The notes: generated from the sequence alone by a model not told the origin. Shown: positions 1-9,827, numbered from the stretch's first letter. The stretch is 64,000 nt of DNA from DASUBV01 sp963725175 (GCA_963725175.1 CAVRXH010000006.1:4898001-4962000); one strand, 5' to 3'. Translations and numbers: made by a program.

Positions 1-1865
1 TATAGCACGGCATTGAGACTGCTGTCGATGTAGGAGAAGCCGGCCTGCTGCACGGCCACGCAGATGCCCCGGGCCGGCCGGCCGGAGCGACCGGTAACCG
101 TCCCGGTGACGGTGGCGCCCGGCCGCATCCGGCCGTCGATCCCGGTGACCCGCTGCGCGGCGCCGACCCTGACGGGGACGGCCGCGGTCGGGTCGAGCTG
201 GTTCGGGTAGTACAGCGGCGCGTAGTTGCCCTTCGCGCCGCAGTACCCGCCGTAAGCGATTGTGTAGCTGCCGGGCGGGAGCTGGGTGATGTCGAAGGCC
301 CCGGTCTTGCCCGAGCAGGCGGCGTTGCCGTTGCCATCGCTGGCGGTGGCGAATGCCACGACGCCCGCAAGTGGCTGTCCGGACAGGCCCGTCACCACGC
401 CGGAGATAGAGCCGCCCGGCTGGAGCACCGCACTGATCCCGCTCCTGGTCTTGCCGACGGTGACGTGCACCTTCCTGGGGTAGCTGACGCTCAGGTAGTT
501 GCCGTTGTTGTTACAGCCGGGGGAGAAGTCCACGCTGTAGCTGCCCGTCGGCAGGCCTCTCATGACGTACCGGCCATCGTGCCTGGTCGAGGCCAGGTAG
601 AAGTTCCCGTCGAGCGACGAGCCGGCCTGCGCGGTCACGCACATGCCGGCCAGCGGCCGTCCGGACGAGCTGCCGAGCCGCACCGTGCCGGTGAGCACGC
701 CGCCCAGCACCAGGGCTCCGTCGATCCCGGAGACGGTCTGCCCCGCCCGGACGTGGACGGGGTTCGCCCGGCTGAAGGAGCCGTGGTCCTTCCACCACTG
801 CGCCAGGTAACTGCCGCCGCCGTTGCCGCAGCCAGGGGCGAACAGGACCTTGTACCGTGCGGTGGTCAGGCCGCGGAACTGGTAGGCGCCGTGGTGCAGG
901 TTGACCTGCGTCAGGTAGTCGCCGTTGTTGGTGAACAGCCCGACGCAGACACCCTTGACCGCCCGCCCGGCCTTGCTCGCGACCTTCCCGGCGAGGATCC
1001 CGCCGTGCCGCAGGGTGGCGTCGATGTGCCGGGTCATCTTGCGTGGCCGGACCCGGACCCAGGTGGCGGCGGATTTCCTGGTGGTGTCCTTGTACCACTG
1101 CGGTGCCCAGTTCCCCGGATCGGAATTGCAGTCGATGGCGGCGAATTGGACCTTGTAACGACCCGGCGGCAGGTAGCGGTCCGTGGTGTAGACGCCCTTG
1201 GCCGACACCGGGACGCCTTCCACGCCGCCGGGGAGATCAATCTCCACGCAGGTGTCGGTCACCGCCCGCCCGTCCGGGCCGGTGATCTGGCCGGAAATGC
1301 CACCGTAGTTGCGGTACGCGGCCCGTACAGCGGGCCGGACCGCCGCGGCGCGCCGTGCCGAGGCCAGCGGGGCGAACAGCGCGGCCGGGCTGGCCGGGCG
1401 CAGCGTGACCGCTGCCAGCCTGGTGAGCTGCCCGCCGGTGACCGTGAACGGACGGGCGGCGTCGGGCAGCGCGGAGCCGCCGGACCACTGCGGCAGATAG
1501 CTGCCGCCCGTGACGCAGCCGGTGACGTGCAGGATCTCCCGGCCGCTGCGCAGGCTGGCCAGCGTGAACCGGCCGTTCGCGCCGGTCCTGGCGTGCGCGA
1601 TGCCGCCGGTCCCGGCCGCCGACACGCAGGCCCCCGCCAGCGGCTGACCGGTGAAGGACCGCACCACGCCGGTCGCGATGGCGGGCCTGCTGGCCCGCAG
1701 GGCCGCGAGCCGCGCGGCGGCGCTAGCGTGCGCGGCCGCCCCGGCCGCTCCGGCTGTGGTCGCGGCAGAATTGCCGCTGGTCACTCCCGCTATCGCTGGT
1801 AATGCAGTCGCATTTACCGCCAGGACGATGCCGACCGCGAGCGCGGCGGCAATTCTTTGCCTCAT
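1..1865 (-). CDS. Secreted Cys-paired CarboxypepD_reg/CNA-B-like repeat protein (3' end beyond window)
   Basis: The reading frame is open from ATG at 1865 to the window edge, about 621 residues, so the C-terminus is missing. The N-terminus (MRQRIAAALAVGIVLAVNA) is a signal peptide, so export is expected. About six beta-sandwich repeats of roughly 90 residues follow. Most carry a G-x-C-V strand near the start and an F-x-x-x-C-G strand near the end, often followed by Y/W-A-P-Q-W-Y. This is the pattern of carboxypeptidase-regulatory-like or CNA-B-like folds, with one putative disulfide per repeat. It is the first of four tandem paralogues on this strand. No enzymatic motif is visible; a structural or adhesive surface role is inference. 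The family assignment is firm, the function is not. Confidence 0.8.
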   Translation of the reverse strand, partial: MRQRIAAALAVGIVLAVNATALPAIAGVTSGNSAATTAGAAGAAAHASAAARLAALRASRPAIATGVVRSFTGQPLAGACVSAAGTGGIAHARTGANGRFTLASLRSGREILHVTGCVTGGSYLPQWSGGSALPDAARPFTVTGGQLTRLAAVTLRPASPAALFAPLASARRAAAVRPAVRAAYRNYGGISGQITGPDGRAVTDTCVEIDLPGGVEGVPVSAKGVYTTDRYLPPGRYKVQFAAIDCNSDPGNWAPQWYKDTTRKSAATWVRVRPRKMTRHIDATLRHGGILAGKVASKAGRAVKGVCVGLFTNNGDYLTQVNLHHGAYQFRGLTTARYKVLFAPGCGNGGGSYLAQWWKDHGSFSRANPVHVRAGQTVSGIDGALVLGGVLTGTVRLGSSSGRPLAGMCVTAQAGSSLDGNFYLASTRHDGRYVMRGLPTGSYSVDFSPGCNNNGNYLSVSYPRKVHVTVGKTRSGISAVLQPGGSISGVVTGLSGQPLAGVVAFATASDGNGNAACSGKTGAFDITQLPPGSYTIAYGGYCGAKGNYAPLYYPNQLDPTAAVPVRVGAAQRVTGIDGRMRPGATVTGTVTGRSGRPARGICVAVQQAGFSYIDSSLNAVL

Positions 1866-2247
1866 TCGTGCCCCCATATCAGGATCGCGCCGCAGGCGCG
1901 CAGCCATCGGAACATAGGGGGAATGGCGTGTCAACCGCAATGATGCTCTTGAAGCGGGCGAATGCCATCCGCCGGCCGCGGTCGTGTTTCCCGGCGGCGC
2001 GCCCGCTGGCCCTGGCAAACTGCGAGGACTACTTCGGTGCCGGCGCGGGGGAGCGGCGGGCGCCGCCCGGCCGGGTGCCGGGACCGCTTTGCCAGGGCGT
2101 GGCCAGGTTATTAACCGGTTAAGGCGGCCTGCCGGTGTCCGGGCGCGGCAGGCGGGTAATGACCCGCGTATCGCGGGCGTCCGGCCGGCTATCTCGTTTT
2201 CCGCCGGCTTTCCCGCACGGACGGTCAACGGGGATCGGGGATTTTCG
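1866..2247. other. Divergent intergenic region
   Basis: This 382-base gap separates the divergent repeat-protein gene and the L,D-transpeptidase gene, so it should hold both promoters. The open frame of the transpeptidase extends upstream through much of it, but without a plausible start or ribosome site. The only clear structure is a perfect 12-base palindrome at 2111-2122. I see no convincing small gene. Confidence 0.5.
2111..2122. promoter_or_regulatory. Perfect 12-base palindrome, possible operator
   Basis: The site reads ttaaccggttaa, an exact inverted repeat that is AT-rich against a very GC-rich background. It lies about 125 bases before the GTG of the L,D-transpeptidase gene. An operator role is inference; no adjacent regulator gene points to a specific binder. 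Confidence 0.35.
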
Positions 2248-3504
2248 GTGCACAGCACGACCGCGCGTCAGGGCCGGATGCCGGCCATCATCACCGCCGG
2301 GACCATCGCCGCCGCGCTGGCCGCCTCGCTCGCCGGATGCGCCACCGCGGCGCAGTCAGCGAGCCAGGCCGCGCTGGTGCCGCGGCTGGATATCACTCCG
2401 GCGAACGGCTCGGCCGGCGTGCAGCCAGGCGCGCCCATCGTGGTGCGGGCCGCGGCCGGGACCATCAGCGGCGTGAAGGTCACCGGCGGCACGGTGACCG
2501 GCAGGCTGAGCCATGCCGGGACCGTGTGGCGCGGCAGCGGCCGGCTTGCCATGTCGCGGACCGTCAAGGTGACCGCGACGGCGCAGGGCCACGGCCGGAT
2601 CGTCACGGCGACGGCCTCGTTCGCCACGCTGAAGCCGAAGAAGACCTTCGTCGCGAGCACGATCGAGGGCTACCGGCAGCGCTACGGCGTCGGGATGCCG
2701 ATCATCATCGACTTCAGCCGCCCGATCACCCGCAAGGCGCAGGTGGAGCGGGCCATCACCCTGACGACGTCCCGCCCGGTGACCGGCGCCTGGTTCTGGG
2801 ACGGCAACAAGACGCTGTACTTCCGGCCGCGCGGCTACTGGCCGCAGCACACGGTGGTGTCGTTCGACGGCCATTTCGCCGGGGTGCGGGGCGCGCCCGG
2901 CGTGTACGGCGCCCGCGACCTCACCCAGACCTTTCGCATCGGCCCGTCGCTGATCGTCGTGGCGAGCACCAGGACCCACTACATGAACGTGTACTACAAG
3001 CGGAAGTTCTGGCGGCGCTGGCCGATCAGCACCGGACGGCCAGGAGATGACACGCCGAACGGGACTTACGTGACCATCGACAAGGGCAACCCGGTCGACA
3101 TGGTGGGGCCTGGCTACAACCTGGAGGTGCCCTGGTCGGTCCGGTTCACCTGGAGCGGCGTGTACATCCACGACGCCTACTGGTCCGTTGGCGAGCAGGG
3201 CGTCACGAACGTCAGCCACGGCTGCGTGAATACCTCGCCCGCGCACGCCGAGGAGTATTACAAGCTCGCCGTGCCCGGTGACCCGGTCACCGTGACCGGC
3301 AGCCCGCAGCACGGCACCTGGAACGACGGCTGGACGGTCTGGTTCATGTCCTGGAAGAGCCTGGTGCGCGGCAGCGCCCTGGACCAGGCGGTTATCGCGG
3401 GGCCGCACGGCAGCAGCTTCGTGAGCCCCGCCGCGGTGCCGGCCGTGGCGGTGAAGGCGCCGCTGTCAGGCCCGCGCCGGCGCAACTCGCGGGCCCAGGC
3501 CTGA
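2248..3504 (+). CDS. L,D-transpeptidase lipoprotein (Ig-like plus YkuD domain)
   Basis: L,D-transpeptidases form 3-3 peptidoglycan cross-links outside the membrane. The chosen GTG at 2248 (418 residues) follows a GGGATCGGGG ribosome site and gives a basic start before a hydrophobic stretch ending in the lipobox LAGC. An ATG at 2278 is the alternative. Immunoglobulin-like domains fill roughly residues 45-230. The YkuD catalytic domain follows, with the signature His308 (IHDAYW) and SHGCVN with nucleophile Cys326, spaced as in the H-x14-17-[S/T]HGC motif. The architecture matches mycobacterial LdtMt2-type enzymes. The gene runs divergently from the first repeat-protein gene and convergently toward the second, so it is probably monocistronic. 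Family is confident; the start is less so. Confidence 0.9.
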   Translation: MHSTTARQGRMPAIITAGTIAAALAASLAGCATAAQSASQAALVPRLDITPANGSAGVQPGAPIVVRAAAGTISGVKVTGGTVTGRLSHAGTVWRGSGRLAMSRTVKVTATAQGHGRIVTATASFATLKPKKTFVASTIEGYRQRYGVGMPIIIDFSRPITRKAQVERAITLTTSRPVTGAWFWDGNKTLYFRPRGYWPQHTVVSFDGHFAGVRGAPGVYGARDLTQTFRIGPSLIVVASTRTHYMNVYYKRKFWRRWPISTGRPGDDTPNGTYVTIDKGNPVDMVGPGYNLEVPWSVRFTWSGVYIHDAYWSVGEQGVTNVSHGCVNTSPAHAEEYYKLAVPGDPVTVTGSPQHGTWNDGWTVWFMSWKSLVRGSALDQAVIAGPHGSSFVSPAAVPAVAVKAPLSGPRRRNSRAQA

Positions 3505-3537
3505 CAGCGTTGGCGGAACAGCGTTGGCGGAACAGCG

Positions 3538-6501
3538 CTAGCTGGCGTCGATCCCGTTACTGATGGTGCCGGGCTCGACGGTGACCGTGCTGGCGGCGGC
3601 CCGCGTGGTGGCGCCGGAGTACCACTGCGTGGTGTAGCTGGCGGCGCCGCACCCCGCGGTGAACTCCACCGAGTAGCTGCCCGGCGTCAGCCCGGCGAGC
3701 TGGTAGCTGCCGTCGGCGCCGGTGATCGCGACCTCGGCGGGCGTGCTGGCGGTGCCGTCGTAGGCGCCGACACAGACCCCAGCGGCCGGGACCGAGGAGA
3801 CGGTGACGGTGCCGGAGATGCCGCCGTCGTCGGACAGGGTCGCGCCCACGCCCGAGGTCACCCGCCCGGCGGTCACCGTGACCGGCGTCTCGTTGACCTT
3901 GGGCACGGCGTTGTTGTTGTACCACTGCGGAACCACGGCCGCGTTACCCGGAATGCAGTACGGGGTGAACTCGATCAGGTACTGGCCCGGCGCCAGGCCG
4001 GTCAGATCGTAGCTGCCGTCCGCGCCGGTCACCGCGGTGCCGGGCTCGCCGTCACCGGTGGCGGGGGCGGCCTCCACGCAGAGCCCTGGCTCGGCTACTG
4101 CGGGCGTGCCCCCCAGCACCGTGCCGGTCACCTGGCCGGCCTGCGGCAGGGTGAGCGCCAGGCTGGTACTCGCGCCGTGCGTCCGCACATCCTTACGGAC
4201 GATGCCGCCCAGCGCAGGCTTCGCTGACTCGCACTGGGCCGGGTACACGGTCCACCGGCCGGCCGGCACATGCCTGGCCAGGTAGGTGCCGTTGGCGGCG
4301 CTCAGCGCGCCCGCCAGCGGGTTGCCGTCGGAGTCGGTGATCAGGACGCAGACGTTGGCCACCGGCTTGCCCGTCGCCTTCGAGGTCACCTTGCCGGCCA
4401 GGGTGCCGCCGACGGTCAGCGCGACGTTAATCCCGGTGCTGGCGTGCCCGGCGCGGACGGTCACCAGCCGTGCCGACGACTGCCCGGCCGCGCCCTTGTA
4501 CCACTGCGGGGCATAGGACAGCTCGAAGCACGGGACGAAGTCCACGGCGTAGCGACCGGCCGGCAGGCCCGCCAGCACGTAATGGCCGTTCCCGCTGCTG
4601 GTCGGCTCGTTGTACGCCTCCGCGAGCAGCGCGGCAGGCTCCGCCTTGCTCACCGCCGTCACGCAGATCCCGCCCAGCTTGCGCCCGGCGGTGCCGGTGA
4701 CCGTGCCGCTGATGCTGCCGCCGGCGCTGAGCGCGGCGCTCACTCCCGAGGTGGTCGTGCCTGGGTTCACCGACACCCAGCCGGTCCCGCCCTGGGGCGC
4801 GAAGGTCTGTGCCGCGTAGCTCGCCGTCCCGTTCCCGCAGCCGCCAAAGAACGCCGTCTGGTACTGGCCGGGCGGCAGATTGGGGATACGGTACGTGCCG
4901 TTCTTGCCGGAGAACGCGAGGCCGCTCTCGTCCGTGTCCACCGCGAACTCGGTCAGGAGAAACGGATTGCCGCCCATCCCGCCGGCGTTGTTGCGGGAGG
5001 TCGTCACCACGCAGGCGTCCTTCAGCGGAGCGCCGGACGAGCTGGTCACCGTGCCGGCGATGGTGCCGCCAGTCGGCATGGCCTCGTTGATCCCGGTCAC
5101 CTGCTGCGCCGCCGCGACCGCGACCGGGTTAGCGGTGGCCGGGCTGACCTGGCCGTCGTAGTAGACCGGCGCGTAGCTGCTGGTGTTGCCGCAGCCGCCG
5201 GAATAGCCGATGACGTAGCTGGCGGCCCGGAGCTGGCTGAAGGTGTACTCGCCGCTGGCGTTGGTATAGACCTCGTCAAGTCCGTCGATGGCGCTGGCCG
5301 ATTTCGCCAGGCTCACGCAGATCCCGGCGACCGGCGTGCCGCTGGCCTGGCTGGTCACCACGCCGCTGATCGAGGCGCCCGGCTGCAGGCGCGCATTGAT
5401 GCCCTTGGTGGTCTTGCCGTCGGTCGCGCGGACCAGGGCGGCGTGCTTGGCGCCCAGGTAATTGCCCCGCTGCCCGCACTCGGGGTCGAACCTGACCTGG
5501 TAGGAACCGGTGCCCAGGTCGGGCAGCCGGTAGCTGCCGGTGCTCGTGGTCACGCCCTGGATCTCGACCTGGTCCATGCCGCCGGTCCCGGCCGCGGTCA
5601 CGCAGACGCCCTTCGGCGGCGCGCCGCCGACAGCGGCCGTGACCGTGCCGGAGATGGCGGCGCCGGGGCGCAGCGAGGCGTTGATGCCGGAGAAGCCGTG
5701 TCCCTTCCTGGCGTGCAGGTAGGTGACCTTCCGGTCGGTCTGGTCGTAGCGCCACCACTGCGGCGCCCAGTTGCCAGCGCCCCCGCAGCCGCCGACGAAC
5801 TGCACCTCCCACCTGCCCGAGGTCCCCGTGTACAGGCCGTAGCCGCCCTTGCGGCCGGTCACGGTGCCGGTTCCGGTCACCGAGTCACCGGTGGAGGAGG
5901 TGGCCATCGCGCAGATCCCGCCGAGCTTGCGTCCCGTGCCGCTGCGCACCGTGCCAGTGATCCAGCCGGCCTTGACCGCTGGAGCGACACCGCCCGTCGC
6001 GGGCAGTGCCGCCCGCCGGGTGGCGGCGATCTCGGCGGCCGGGCTGGTCAGCCGCAGCGTGACCGCCGCGAGCCGGACCGGCAGGCCGGTCCCGATGCTG
6101 ACCCTCGCGGCCGCCGATGGCAGGTCCGCGTTGCCGTACCACTGCTCGAAGTAGCGTGCCGGGTCCGCGCAGTCGCGGAAGCCGACGGCGTAGCTGCCGG
6201 GCCGCAGCCCGGTGATCGTGTACCGGCCGCTCGCGGTGGTCAGCCCGCTCCGGGCGGCGGCCGGTCCCGAGGCCGTCACGCAGACGCCGCGCAGCGGCGT
6301 CCCGGCCGGGCCGCGCACCACACCGGTGATCGCGCCGGGCGCGCTGGCCCGCCGTAGTGCCGCGCCCGGCGCTGGGCGTGCGGCTGACCGGGAGGTCCCG
6401 GTCGCGGCGCTCGCGGCCACGGACGGGAGAACGGAAGCCGCCGCGGCGGCCACGGCGATACTGACGGCTAGCAAGGCGCGGCGCGCGCGGCGTTCTGTCA
6501 C
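3538..6501 (-). CDS. Secreted nine-repeat Cys-paired CarboxypepD_reg-like protein
   Basis: This 987-residue protein starts with an Arg-rich n-region and a long hydrophobic signal sequence (ALLAVSIAVAAAAASVLP) and has no C-terminal membrane anchor or sortase motif, so secretion is expected. I count nine beta-sandwich repeats. Each has a first-strand Cys (GVCV, GICV, DACV, NVCV and so on) and a second Cys near its end (RDCAD, GGCG, PECG, PYC, AGCG), usually followed by an aromatic PQWY-like element. One disulfide per repeat is the natural reading. It is the second of four tandem paralogues and its last repeat is intact, which helps expose the frame error in the next one. Function unknown; a scaffold or matrix protein is plausible. 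Confidence 0.85.
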   Translation of the reverse strand: MTERRARRALLAVSIAVAAAAASVLPSVAASAATGTSRSAARPAPGAALRRASAPGAITGVVRGPAGTPLRGVCVTASGPAAARSGLTTASGRYTITGLRPGSYAVGFRDCADPARYFEQWYGNADLPSAAARVSIGTGLPVRLAAVTLRLTSPAAEIAATRRAALPATGGVAPAVKAGWITGTVRSGTGRKLGGICAMATSSTGDSVTGTGTVTGRKGGYGLYTGTSGRWEVQFVGGCGGAGNWAPQWWRYDQTDRKVTYLHARKGHGFSGINASLRPGAAISGTVTAAVGGAPPKGVCVTAAGTGGMDQVEIQGVTTSTGSYRLPDLGTGSYQVRFDPECGQRGNYLGAKHAALVRATDGKTTKGINARLQPGASISGVVTSQASGTPVAGICVSLAKSASAIDGLDEVYTNASGEYTFSQLRAASYVIGYSGGCGNTSSYAPVYYDGQVSPATANPVAVAAAQQVTGINEAMPTGGTIAGTVTSSSGAPLKDACVVTTSRNNAGGMGGNPFLLTEFAVDTDESGLAFSGKNGTYRIPNLPPGQYQTAFFGGCGNGTASYAAQTFAPQGGTGWVSVNPGTTTSGVSAALSAGGSISGTVTGTAGRKLGGICVTAVSKAEPAALLAEAYNEPTSSGNGHYVLAGLPAGRYAVDFVPCFELSYAPQWYKGAAGQSSARLVTVRAGHASTGINVALTVGGTLAGKVTSKATGKPVANVCVLITDSDGNPLAGALSAANGTYLARHVPAGRWTVYPAQCESAKPALGGIVRKDVRTHGASTSLALTLPQAGQVTGTVLGGTPAVAEPGLCVEAAPATGDGEPGTAVTGADGSYDLTGLAPGQYLIEFTPYCIPGNAAVVPQWYNNNAVPKVNETPVTVTAGRVTSGVGATLSDDGGISGTVTVSSVPAAGVCVGAYDGTASTPAEVAITGADGSYQLAGLTPGSYSVEFTAGCGAASYTTQWYSGATTRAAASTVTVEPGTISNGIDAS

Positions 6502-6549
6502 GCGCCGAGCATGGCACGGCCCGGCATGGGCACAGCCCGCATTCCGTCG

Positions 6550-9500
6550 CTAAGCGGTCACGATTAGGGAAAGTCGGCTAGCGGCCGTGTTTACCGCTAT
6601 TCCACAGGTCGCGCGGGCATTCCGGGCTGTCAGGACGCGCCGATGCCGGCGGTGGTGCTGTCTGGCGAAACGGTGACCGGGGTGGCGGCGGACCGGCTGG
6701 CGGTGCCGTCGTACCACCGGGCGCCGGTAGCTGGCGCTGCCGCACCCGGCGGTGAACTTGACGGTGTATTCGCCGGGGTTCAGGCCGGTCAGCAGATAGC
6801 TGCCGCTGGCGCCGGTGATGGCGATCGCGGCGGGTGTCCTGGCAGACCGGGCGTAGGCGCCGACGCACACGCCAGGGACCGGTGCCGAGTTGTCGGTGAC
6901 GCTGCCGGAGATGCCGCCGTCGCCGGTCAGATTCGCGTCCACGGCCGTGGTTGTCCGGCCCGCCGTGACGGTCACCAGGGACGCCTTGCTGGAACTGGCC
7001 GCGCCGTCGTACCACTGGGGAACTACGGCGGCGGTGCCCACGAGGCAGTAAGGCGTGAACAGGATCCGGTAGCTGCCCGGCGCGAGGCCGGTCATGCGGT
7101 AGCGGCCGCCCGCTCCGGTAACCGTCAGCCCGGCCTGAACGGTCCCGGAGACTGGCTTGGCCGCCACGCAGATTCCGGGTTCGGCCGTGCTCACCCCGCC
7201 GAGCACGGTGCCGGTGACCTGGCCGGCCTGCGGCAAGGTGATCGCCAGGCGAGTTGAGCTGCCATGCACCCGCACCCTGCGGACGACACCGGCGAACTCT
7301 GGGTTCGCGGACTGGCACAGCCAGGCCTCGGCGATCCACCGGCCGGCCGGCACATGCGTCACCCGGTAGGCGCCGCTCGCGCTGGTCTCTCCGTCGCCGA
7401 TGAGGTTGCCGAAGGAGTCGGTGACCAAGACGCAGGCACGGCCCACCGGCTTGCCTGACGCCGCGGCGGTCACTCTCCCGGTCACCGTGTGGCCGGCGGT
7501 CAGCGCGGCGTCAATGCCGGTGGTGGCGTGTCCGGCGCGGACCGTGACCAGCCGGGCCGCCGACTGGCTGCCCGCACCCTTGTACCACTGGGTTGCGTAC
7601 CTTCCGTATGCACACGCGCTGAACTCCACGGTGTAGCGGCCGGGCGCCAGGCCGTGCAGGACGTAATGGCCGTCGCCCGTCGTCGGCGCGGCTTCCTCCG
7701 CCTGCCCGAGCGCGACGCCCAGCCCAGCCTTGCCGTGCACCGCGAAGGCGCAGATCCAGCGCAGCTTGCGCCCGCCCGCCCCGGTGACGGTGCCGCTGAT
7801 GCTGCCGGCGGCGCTCAGCGTCGCGCTCACGCCTGCCGTCGTGGCGCCGGCGCTCACCGACACCCAGCCGGGGCCGCCTTGCGGCGCGAAGGTCCGCGGC
7901 GCGTAACGCGTGTTCCCGCTCCCGCAGTCGTCCACGAACTCAGTCTGGTACTGGCCGGGTGCCAGGCCGCGAATGCGGTAACCCCCGGTCTTGCCGGTAA
8001 TGCCGAGGCTGACAGGCGCCAGCAGCTCGTGTGTGTCCGGAAAGCCATCCAGCCCGCCGGCGGCGTTGCGGGTGAACGCCAGCACGCAGATGTCCTTCAA
8101 TGGCGTTCCCCGCAACGCGGTCGCCGTTCCGGCGATCGTCCCGCCTGGCGGCATGGCCTGGTCGATCCCGGTGAGCTGCTGTGCTGGCGTGACGGAGATC
8201 GGGTCCGAGCCGTACCCGTTGGCCTGGTCTCGGTAGGAGACCGGAGCGTAGCTGCCGCTGTTGCCGCAGCCTCCGCTGTAGCTGATCAGGTAGCTGCCGG
8301 CCCGCAGGCCGGTGAAGGTGTAGTGGCCATGACGACCGGTGACGTCCTCGTCCCCGTAGGTGCCGGACTTGCTGGAGATATCGACGCAGATGCCCGCGAC
8401 CGGAGCGCCCGTGGCCTGGCTCGTCACGGTGCCGCTGATGGAGGCGCCCGTCCGGAGTGCCGCGTCGATGCCTGCGGTGATCTTGCCGTCAGTCGCGCGG
8501 ACCGTGGTGGCATAGCTCTGCGGCAGGTAGTCGCCCGGCTGCCCGCAAACGGGCGTGAACCTGAGCCGGTACGAGCCGGTGCCTAGGTTGAGCAGCCGGT
8601 ACTTGCCGCTGGCGCCGGTCACGGCCTCGGGCTGGATCTCGCTCATGCCGCCCGTGCCGACGGCATCCACGCAGACACCGCCGAGCGGCTCGCCGCCATC
8701 GGCCGCCGTGACCGTGCCCGTGATGATGGCGCCGGGCCGTAGCCGGGCGTCGATGCCGGAGAACCCATGCCCCTTCCTGGCGTGCAGGCGGGTGACCTTG
8801 CGGTCGGTCTGGTCGTAGCGCCACCACTGCGGAGCCCAGCTCGCCGGGTTCCCGCAGCCACCGAAGAACCCCACCTCCCAGTTGCCCGAGGTGCCCGCGC
8901 GCAGGCCGTAGACGCCCCGGTGGCTGCCCACGATGCCGGAGCCGGTTTGCGTCCATACTCTCGGCGTGCTCGCCTGCACGCAGATCCCGCCGAGCTTGCG
9001 TCCCGCACGGCTGCGCACCAGGCCGGTGATCCACCCGACCCGGACCGCGGGCTGGACGGTCCCGGCCGAGGCCTGGGCAGCCCGCTCCGTGGCGGCTAGT
9101 TCGGCGGCGGGGCTGGTGAGGCGGAGGGTGACGGGTGCGAGCCGGGTGGGCTGGCTGCCGGCGATGGTGATCTTGGCGGCGCTGGCGGGCTGGGTGGCGC
9201 CGCCGTACCACTGGTCGAAGTAGCGGGCCGGGTCGGCGCAGTCGTGGTAGCCGATCGTGTACCGGCCTGGCGGCAGGCCCGTCAGCAGGTACCGGCCTGC
9301 GGCCAGGGTGACGGCCGACCGGGTGACGGGGCCCGGCAGCCCGGTACCTGCGGCGGTGCCCGCCAGCCCGGGGTCGGCCAGCCCGGGGTCGGCCAGCCCG
9401 GTGCCCGCCAGCCCGGTGCCCGCCAGCCGGGCGTCAGCAGTCCCGGTGGCGGTCACGCAAACCCCGCGCAGCGGCCGCCCGTCCGGTCCCCGGACCACCC

Positions 9501-9738
9501 CAGTCACCAGGCCTGCTGTGGTGGCCCTCGCCCTCGCCCCCGTCGCCAGCACCAAAGGCCGGGCTGGCGTGACCTGCCCGGCGGTGGCCTGGCCGGCGGT
9601 GGCGTGCCGGGCCGCCGCCGCGGCCGTGCCGACAGTCGACGCCCCGGCCGGCGAGGCACCGGCCAGGCCGGCGATGACCGCCACGGCGGTGGCGGCGGAC
9701 ATGGTCAGCAGGGCGCACCGGGCGCGGCATCGCAGCAC
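6550..9738 (-). CDS. Secreted nine-repeat Cys-paired CarboxypepD_reg-like protein, C-terminus frameshifted
   Basis: The 1062-residue frame is the third paralogue, with a signal peptide and nine Cys-paired repeats. Two oddities are visible. The first repeat holds a Gly/Leu/Ala-rich insertion encoded by 15-base tandem units (9358-9432). The last repeat goes out of frame: after CGSASYRR the sequence turns into Arg/His-rich nonsense. An extra base near 6716-6726 explains this. Reading around it restores a WYDGTASRSAATPVTV-type ending like the paralogues, with a stop at 6630-6632 instead of 6550. The break is either recent decay or, more likely given similar breaks elsewhere, a sequence error. Function is unknown, as for its neighbours. 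Confidence 0.8.
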   Translation of the reverse strand: MLRCRARCALLTMSAATAVAVIAGLAGASPAGASTVGTAAAAARHATAGQATAGQVTPARPLVLATGARARATTAGLVTGVVRGPDGRPLRGVCVTATGTADARLAGTGLAGTGLADPGLADPGLAGTAAGTGLPGPVTRSAVTLAAGRYLLTGLPPGRYTIGYHDCADPARYFDQWYGGATQPASAAKITIAGSQPTRLAPVTLRLTSPAAELAATERAAQASAGTVQPAVRVGWITGLVRSRAGRKLGGICVQASTPRVWTQTGSGIVGSHRGVYGLRAGTSGNWEVGFFGGCGNPASWAPQWWRYDQTDRKVTRLHARKGHGFSGIDARLRPGAIITGTVTAADGGEPLGGVCVDAVGTGGMSEIQPEAVTGASGKYRLLNLGTGSYRLRFTPVCGQPGDYLPQSYATTVRATDGKITAGIDAALRTGASISGTVTSQATGAPVAGICVDISSKSGTYGDEDVTGRHGHYTFTGLRAGSYLISYSGGCGNSGSYAPVSYRDQANGYGSDPISVTPAQQLTGIDQAMPPGGTIAGTATALRGTPLKDICVLAFTRNAAGGLDGFPDTHELLAPVSLGITGKTGGYRIRGLAPGQYQTEFVDDCGSGNTRYAPRTFAPQGGPGWVSVSAGATTAGVSATLSAAGSISGTVTGAGGRKLRWICAFAVHGKAGLGVALGQAEEAAPTTGDGHYVLHGLAPGRYTVEFSACAYGRYATQWYKGAGSQSAARLVTVRAGHATTGIDAALTAGHTVTGRVTAAASGKPVGRACVLVTDSFGNLIGDGETSASGAYRVTHVPAGRWIAEAWLCQSANPEFAGVVRRVRVHGSSTRLAITLPQAGQVTGTVLGGVSTAEPGICVAAKPVSGTVQAGLTVTGAGGRYRMTGLAPGSYRILFTPYCLVGTAAVVPQWYDGAASSSKASLVTVTAGRTTTAVDANLTGDGGISGSVTDNSAPVPGVCVGAYARSARTPAAIAITGASGSYLLTGLNPGEYTVKFTAGCGSASYRRPVVRRHRQPVRRHPGHRFARQHHRRHRRVLTARNARATCGIAVNTAASRLSLIVTA
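9358..9432. repeat. Five 15-base tandem units inside a coding region
   Basis: Units gcccgccagcccggg and gtcggccagcccggg alternate five times with a few substitutions. On the minus strand they encode a repeating LAGTG / LADPG pentapeptide within the first repeat of the surrounding gene. The length keeps the frame, which fits slippage-driven variation of a surface protein. Confidence 0.8.
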
Positions 9739-9827
9739 CGGGCGAGCATGACACGACCGGGCGAGGACCGAGTCGCCGGGTTCATCGCGAATCAGTCACC
9801 ATCCGAAAGGCTCGCCTGCCTGGGCAT

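Noticed and set aside
4270..6357. Long plus-strand open frame of about 695 codons opposite the repeat protein
   Set aside because: Composition is Arg/Gly/Ala/His-rich without any domain. It mirrors the minus-strand coding frame and is a GC-bias shadow; several other long antisense frames (for example 13184-15331, 47098-49782, 51413-53377) were dropped for the same reason.
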